Shown: piece by piece, positions 58,219-64,000 of the stretch
Layout: the number at the start of each line of letters is the position of its first letter
How positions within the stretch are numbered: position 1 is the stretch's first letter
Assembly: GCF_034702125.1 (NCBI RefSeq)
Contig: NC_085872.1
Span: 28,737,634-28,801,633 of the forward strand
DNA from: Engraulis encrasicolus
Lineage: Eukaryota > Chordata > Actinopteri > Clupeiformes > Engraulidae
Direction of reading: 5' to 3'
DNA: 64,000 bases
Position numbers and translations under genes: made by a program
The notes under the pieces: model-generated
Databases searched by the model: none
What the model was told of the DNA's origin: nothing
Seen by the model: the letters and a program-made list of their open reading frames with translations, nothing else

Positions 58219-60908
58219 ACCTGCATCTGTGCATCAGGGGAACAGAAGCAAACACGAGTCTCACACACCCTCCCAAATACCACACCACACCACACCATAC
58301 ATAACTGTGCAGTGGGCTAGCACCATTTGCACCTTAATGTCTGTCTCTGCACATCATGTGCAGTTGCAATGTTGGTCATTTCCTGTGCTGTTTGGTAGTG
58401 CAGTGCAGCTCAAGGCAAAAAAAGTGTGATCATCAAGTTTAAAACCTACAATTTCCTTATAGGGTTTATTTGTGTGCACCACGCCAATGTGATGGGATGC
58501 AAAACAAAAATCTTTAAAGGTATATTAATTTGAAAAATACATTTCAGTGTTTCCGTTTTGTCAAAAAAGAAACACATTTCTTACCTTATATGGAGCGTGT
58601 GCCTTCAGCCTTGATGTGATGTTTAGTAACCTGTGGATTCTTAAGTGTCATTTCGCTCCCCAGTGTGTCCCTCCATATAGACTGAGTGACTCCAAACCGA
58701 GATCCAGTCAAAAAACAAGACTTTTCTTCCTCTCTGGCCGTCAAGTTAGAGATTCTTTTTAGTAATGGCCAAGCCTTTTAATATTGACATGGTCGACATT
58801 GTGTTTATACTCTTCCCTTGTTTATCCACAACCTGCTCAGTAGGATTTGTCAGTATTGCTGTTTGACTGCTTACTCTTGTCCGTCTCTCTCTCTCTCTCT
58901 CCCTTTTTTTCACTGACTGCCTCCCTCCCCCTCCATCTCCTTTCGTTTCCCTCCCTATGAGATTCACACAATACAGATTTATTCATTTAAAACAGCAAAT
59001 AATCCCCACTCTTCCCGTCCCTCCCCCCTCTCCTTTATATCCTCCTTCTTTAGCTCTCTCTCTCTCTCCATTTCACTATCTCTCCATTTCACTCTCTCGA
59101 TTAACTTCTCAGTCAAGGGATGAATAACTGACTAGCCACGAGAGTAGTCTTCTTTACTGAAATCACATTAAAAGGCACCATTCACATTCACATACTGTAC
59201 TTCTCTTTTTTGCATTTGTTGCATTTAAAATTTTACATATTTCAGTTTATGTCATTTTAATTGTCATAGCATATATTGTAAATAGGCTACTATTTACAGA
59301 ACCCTCGCACAATGCTAAAAATATTATCATCATTATTAATATTATTATTAGAATAGACTATATTTTTCTTTTCATAAGAATTTTCACCAATGGAATTCTA
59401 CTAATCAGATCTTATAGTGAGCTATCATTAAATCAGTGTAATTTTCACTAAATCATCCTCTTCTCCATAATCTCTCATCAATTGCTTTTTTTATCCCCTT
59501 TTGTGCCTTGGGTGATTTGTCCTTTAACCCTTTAATTGCCTTGGCTGGGCAGCAGTCTCATCGCCACATCTGTGCACATTAAACACACACCCTTGTCTGC
59601 CTCCTTCCTTATGTCGACATTATGGCTCCTCGTGGTGTGGAGAGATCAGGCGATGACCTCACCCGACCACCACCACCACCACCACCACCACCCTCCCTCT
59701 CTCAAGCACAGGGCCCACTACAATGGTTTGGAATCAACACCGTCTACCATTTTGTGACGAGGACACCGCACAAATTTTGGGTGCAGTGCAGTCACAGTGC
59801 CGTGCTGGGACAGAGCTGAGGTGATTTAAAAGGTTACGGTGCTCTGGTGTTACGTGCGTAAATTGCTAGTGGTGGTGTGTGTTGAGAAAGGGGGAATACT
59901 CCTTTTAAATTTCTCAGTTTCATCCATCTCCCTGTGACACACTTCTGTGCACTGATACCCGTAATAGGGCAACAGAAGGAGCTTAGAGACAATGTCCTCA
60001 CCGCAGGAGGCTTAGCATAAACCTATAGCATTAAATTTCACAAAGCACCGCTGACACTCATATTACAATAATTCTCTCTCTCCCTCTTCCTCTCAGACAC
60101 AGAGAAAGCCACACAATCTCTTCAGCCGACTTGCCTTGTCTTTTCTGGACAGGACAAAAACAGTGTGTATGTAAGACCAACTGTACGTTTTTTTTTGGGG
60201 GGGGTAGTTTTTCCCCTCAGCCTGAGGTTATTATTTATAACTTCTCATTTAAAGACAATATACATGTTTATAGTGCCATGGTAAAAGAAAGTTAAAGGAT
60301 GAAGTAAATTCCTCTTCAGTGAATGTTCGTGATCAAGTGCAACTACGGGACTTCACGCAACAGTGTTTTCCCCTTTTTTTAATTTGTAGTTTGCCTGCTT
60401 GACTTTTGCGTGTTGACTGGATGCATTTGATGAAAGTGATAGTCACACATAGTTGTATGCGGGTAGTGTTCATTAATCTTCATCCTTTTACTTTTGTTCT
60501 CTCTCTCTCCATCTCTCTCTCTTGTCCCCCCCTGTCTCCCTCCCTGTCTCTCTCCCTGTTAATCTGCCCATGTAATCTGTTGTCATCTGTCATTGTTCCA
60601 TGATGGAACCTTATTCAAACGAGAGATTTAATCTCTCACAGTGGCCTGACGAGGAGGCTGGCACGGTGTTCACCCGTGTCTGCCCAAAAGCCAGTAAAGG
60701 CATGACATCGGCACCCATATGGTAAGCCAACACTATGCGTGTTAAAAGACTCTGTGACTGAGTGTGCTATCGTACGTTAGGCCTATTTCTCATACACACT
60801 ATAGTGAGCGTTTGACATCTCCAATTACGGAGGCGCTCAGTGGGTGACCTCAGTGGCCCGCATGCACACATTCAAGCACACCCACGCACACTTTCACTCA
60901 CACACACA

Positions 60909-61004
<96 letters not shown>

Positions 61005-61790
61005 GGTGTGCTTTTCCATTAAAGATATTAAAACAATTTTCATTGCACAGTGTCTCTGATCTATTTTTTTAATTTAAGACCTACTACAGGCATTCAAATA
61101 GGAAGTCTGCTGCATGGGCAGTTTTAGATTGGTTTAAATTGTTATATGTAGATAATTGATGCTTGAAGAAGTAAAACAAAGTTGTGAAATAAAAAAAAAA
61201 ATAGTGAAACATGGTCCAACCTAAATAGTCCCAAAATGAAAAGCATATTACTTTGCGATTGTTAAAGTATTTTAACAGTGCTTCACCATACAGCAATTGC
61301 ACATGTCGCACACTAAAAAAAAAAATAATATTTGGACCATTCCTTTATCAATTTCACTATGCATTAATTATAAGAGATACCATGACCCAACATTGAAATT
61401 AATAAAATAATTAAACATTCCCAATTCACCTTTAAGAAATTGTGCAAATCAATTATGACTTCTGAAACAACACAATTACGGTAACAGATGGATGGGAAAG
61501 AGGGAAAGCATGCTCCACCAAAATGAGGTTAGGGGGTTTGGGGGCACAAAGCACAAAAATGTAAATTTAGAGCAAGACGCATGTGAATGACAGAAATAAC
61601 ACAAACAGGAAGAGAAAAGAAAGCGGCGCAGGAAACCACATCTGCACCAGTATTTGAATGCGATCATCCAAGCTTCCTCCCCAACACCTCTCCCTATCTT
61701 ATATAATCTTTTTGGAAGTTTGTGATGCAATCTGTACTTTCAAAATGTGATGAACAAAGAGTGAAAGAAGAGATTCTTGAAAAAAATGGG
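58219..61790. other. Spacer between tmem132a and cd5, no gene seen
   Basis: The region upstream of the tmem132a start and downstream of cd5. It holds CT-rich simple sequence (about 58,884-58,905 and 59,051-59,070), a CAC run at 59,667-59,692 and the CA array at 60,897. Open frames here are short or low-complexity and none resembles a known protein. The tmem132a promoter and any 5' UTR exon should lie in its left part. Confidence 0.5.
60897..61000. repeat. (CA)n microsatellite
   Basis: About 100 bp of nearly pure CA repeat in the tmem132a-cd5 spacer. Confidence 0.95.
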
Positions 61791-61793
61791 GGC

Positions 61794-61799
61794 TTTATT
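61794..61799 (-). terminator. cd5: Polyadenylation signal of the cd5-like gene
   Basis: On the minus strand it reads TCGTAAATAAAGCCCCC, a canonical AATAAA about 180 bp after the stop codon, giving a short 3' UTR. Confidence 0.6.
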
Positions 61800-61975
61800 T
61801 ACGACAATGCAATTGACAGATACAGTCTTAGCTATGTACATTGCAATGCAGTTGTTATGGGTAAAAAAATTAAAACACATAAGCAATTCTGAAGAAAAAA
61901 TCAGTACACATTATTCAGGCAAGTAGAACCTGAGAACACATTGATGTTGATGACAGTCACAGTGAAGATTTTCAT

Positions 61976-64000
61976 TCAATTGTATGAGTAGTCACTATTA
62001 CGATTGGACGATGTCTCCCTGCTTGCACCGACGGTCAGTTTTTCCAGAGCTAAAGCAAAGGAAGACCAAATGTAAGTAAACTAAAGGCTCTTGTCCAATG
62101 TAGGTTTTCTGGTAGGCCTATTAATACCGCACAAATTGGGCACGACACAGCTCAATCGAAAAGCAAACAGTGGCGGGCAAGTCGCGCTGTATCGAGCTGT
62201 AGGCCTACCAGAAAACATACAGTAGAAAAGAGCCTTAACATACACACTAGCATACAAGTATTGTGGCTCAGTATGGCTTAAGTAAAAAGTAAACACACCC
62301 ACCTGGATACGAGTGTCTCTTGAACGTGTTGTTGTTGGGTCCCGGCGGCTGGTCTCTATTGTAGTACACTGATGGCATAATACACATTTTAGTATGTATT
62401 GAATATTTCAGCTCAGTAGTGTTATTGTCTGTATTGTGTGTGTGTGTGCATGTGTGTGTGTGTGTGTATGTGAGTGTGCGTGCGCAACTCACCACTTTGA
62501 GTCTGCGTTGGGCCGACCCATCGGGTCTGCCTTTTCTGTGACACTGTAATGTAGCACACACAAGACTCATTAGGCAAATAAGGTAGGCAACTTAACCAAT
62601 CAAATGCAGCCTATTACACTACAATTTAACATTACATTTAGTAAATATCACATTATATCATATAATAAATAAATATAACAATGTCGTGTACTGACTTCTT
62701 TTGCGTATGGCGGCATATGTGGGCCTCCCGAAGAAGAAGAAGAGGACAGCCAGGACCAGGATGATCAGCAGGCCCGTGACCACCTTATATGCTACCAGCT
62801 CACTGGTACGGTCCACTACAGAAGATGAATCTTTGTGGGATCGAGGGACTGGAACGGGAAAGCATTGAGGAGGACAGATTATTCACTGTGGTTAATCCCA
62901 AATACAGTTTGAGAATAGTCATTACAGTATACAACAGGGCTAAACAAATGGAGGCCCTGGGGCCAGATACGGCCCTTGGATGGCAAGGTTCTGGCCCCTC
63001 ATAAGGTCAGAAAAAAATGAAAACAAATATTTGTGCTGTGGCCATGCACACTAACACTTCAGTTTGAGGATATCACTACTATGCATCCACATTGAATTCT
63101 TATCTAAAGCAGTGTCATAAATAGACCAACCTAAGGCTGCTAAGGAATAGAGAAGCGAAAATCTGTTCTGTCTGGAAAGCTATCGGCTTGTTTAACACCC
63201 TAAACTTAGACACCGTACTGCTCACAGTAATACAGATTCTATGTTCGGCCCCTTCACTGGAGGGAATTTGAAAAACTGGCCCTCAGTGACTTTTAATCGA
63301 ATAGCCCTGGTATACAGCATGCATTGTATGCTGGTGGTCTTGACATTTCAGCCACATGGTCATCAACTCACCTTGAGATGTTTCTCTTGGTGAAGTGGTG
63401 GTATGAGGGGCTGCGAATATAAACATGATCAGTTTAGTGAGTACTTCTTCACACACCCTCATTGCCATGTACTGTACTTACATTGTGCCGTATTCAGAGC
63501 GCTAAATTCACTTTTTTCAACACCAGCCAAAATGGTTAGTAGATGTTAATCTTGCTAGCCAAGCACACACTCACAAGTGAGTCAAAGTAGTTATAAAGTT
63601 TTCTTTTCTACAAGCCAAACTGAATTTTCACCAGCATGTCGCCGGTTTGCAGGTGTTAATTTATAGCCCTGTTTGTATTACTTACCTTTGCAGTGAATTA
63701 AAAGTTCAGTGCAGCTCTGGTTTTTCAATCCTCCAGAATCATCAACATGCAATCCATCACTTGTGCGATTAGACTCTTCCCAGCCAAGGAACTTCACACA
63801 TCTTCTCTGTTCACAGAGATCCACTAACGTATGCTTATAGGTGCTGTTGTAGCAGACAGCTTTAGAGTCACCTCTGGGCTGTCTGAGGTGGACAAGGCCT
63901 CTGCAGGGGTTCTTCTTCTCCCATTTCACTTTGACCAAAAGTACCTCATGATGTATGTGGGGTATAATCCCTGGGCTTTGTTTTGCTAATGGTGTGTGGT
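61976..64000 (-). CDS. cd5: CD5-like lymphocyte SRCR receptor, 3' part
   Basis: T/B-cell surface receptor of the scavenger receptor cysteine-rich group, a modulator of antigen receptor signals. Exons in transcript order: ~63974 (or beyond the window)-63686, 63410-63372, 62848-62696 (acceptor at 62815 also possible), 62543-62493, 62368-62303, 62049-61976. The first encodes the membrane-proximal SRCR-like domain with six Cys (LVDLCEQRRCVKFLGWEE, then SCTELLIHC). Next comes a Ser/Thr-rich stalk and a transmembrane helix (VTGLLIILVLAVLFFFFG). The tail matches human CD5 piece by piece: KRQTRWVGPTQ against KQRQWIGPTG, YNRDQPP...HSYPGALEKL against YSQPP...SAYPALEGAL, and a Tyr-containing end SSNRNSDYSYN against SSDSDYDL. 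The 5' exons lie outside the window. CD6 is the alternative, but the tail fits CD5 better. Confidence 0.82.
62420..62472. repeat. GT-rich simple sequence in the cd5-like gene
   Basis: A short GT array directly downstream, on the plus strand, of the 62,368 acceptor, inside the intron between the two tail exons. Confidence 0.7.
62935..63309. mobile_element. hAT MITE in the cd5-like gene
   Basis: The ends CAGGGCTAAACAAATGG and TCGAATAGCCCTG are imperfectly inverted. The flanks GTATACAA and GTATACAG (62,927-62,934 and 63,310-63,317) are 7/8 identical. It lies between the stalk exon and the transmembrane exon. Confidence 0.82.
63495..63671. mobile_element. hAT MITE, CCAGCCAAA family
   Basis: Its core (CACCAGCCAAAATGGTTAG, then GATGTTAATCTTGCTAGCC) matches the copy at 30,993. 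The ends CAGAGCGCTAAATTC and TTTATAGCCCTG are flanked by GCCGTATT and TTTGTATT, a decayed duplication. It ends 15 bp before the SRCR exon donor. Confidence 0.75.

Overview
This is a window of animal nuclear DNA, almost certainly from a teleost fish. The genes are split by GT-AG introns, and no operons or prokaryotic genes are present. The DNA between exons is packed with fish-type DNA transposons (hAT, Tc1/mariner, Harbinger-like and GCAGC-type repeats), a V-SINE-like tRNA-derived SINE and long microsatellites. The species cannot be named from the sequence alone.

Layout. Positions 1-260 (minus) hold the 5' end of an unrecognised coiled-coil-like gene. Positions 1.6-10 kb are mostly transposon remains: a dead Tc1 transposase, a three-level nested insertion, a Harbinger-like inverted-repeat element and a hAT-like element ending about 180 bp before the next gene. 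Positions 10,082-24,240 (plus) are serbp1, 9 coding exons, 400 aa. Positions 24,995-35,638 (plus) are slc35d1, 13 exons, 307 aa. Positions 46,316-38,069 (minus) are mier1, 13 exons, 510 aa. Positions 58,218-49,319 (minus) are tmem132a, 11 exons, 979 aa. Positions 64,000-61,976 (minus) are the 3' part of a cd5-like lymphocyte receptor gene, cut by the window edge. I assembled exon boundaries by hand from GT/AG sites, matching codon phase and protein similarity. All four complete coding sequences close in frame.

The genes are functionally independent: a ribosome and mRNA binding protein, a Golgi/ER nucleotide-sugar transporter, a chromatin corepressor, a neural/Wnt-linked membrane glycoprotein and an immune receptor. 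Gene order is informative. serbp1, slc35d1 and mier1 match a block on human 1p31, including the convergent slc35d1/mier1 pair, but the IL12RB2/IL23R genes that lie between SERBP1 and SLC35D1 in human are absent. tmem132a and cd5 match a block on human 11q12. The window therefore contains a junction of two ancestral blocks between mier1 and tmem132a.

The most unusual structure is a near-perfect palindrome in serbp1 intron 2. Its arms are 1,187 bp each, with a spacer of about 216 bp, and each arm carries a copy of the same coding segment. A 1.5 kb hAT element sits in one arm. An almost intact hAT/ZBED transposase gene lies in a tmem132a intron, and a decayed second copy of the slc35d1 penultimate exon lies 1 kb beyond that gene.
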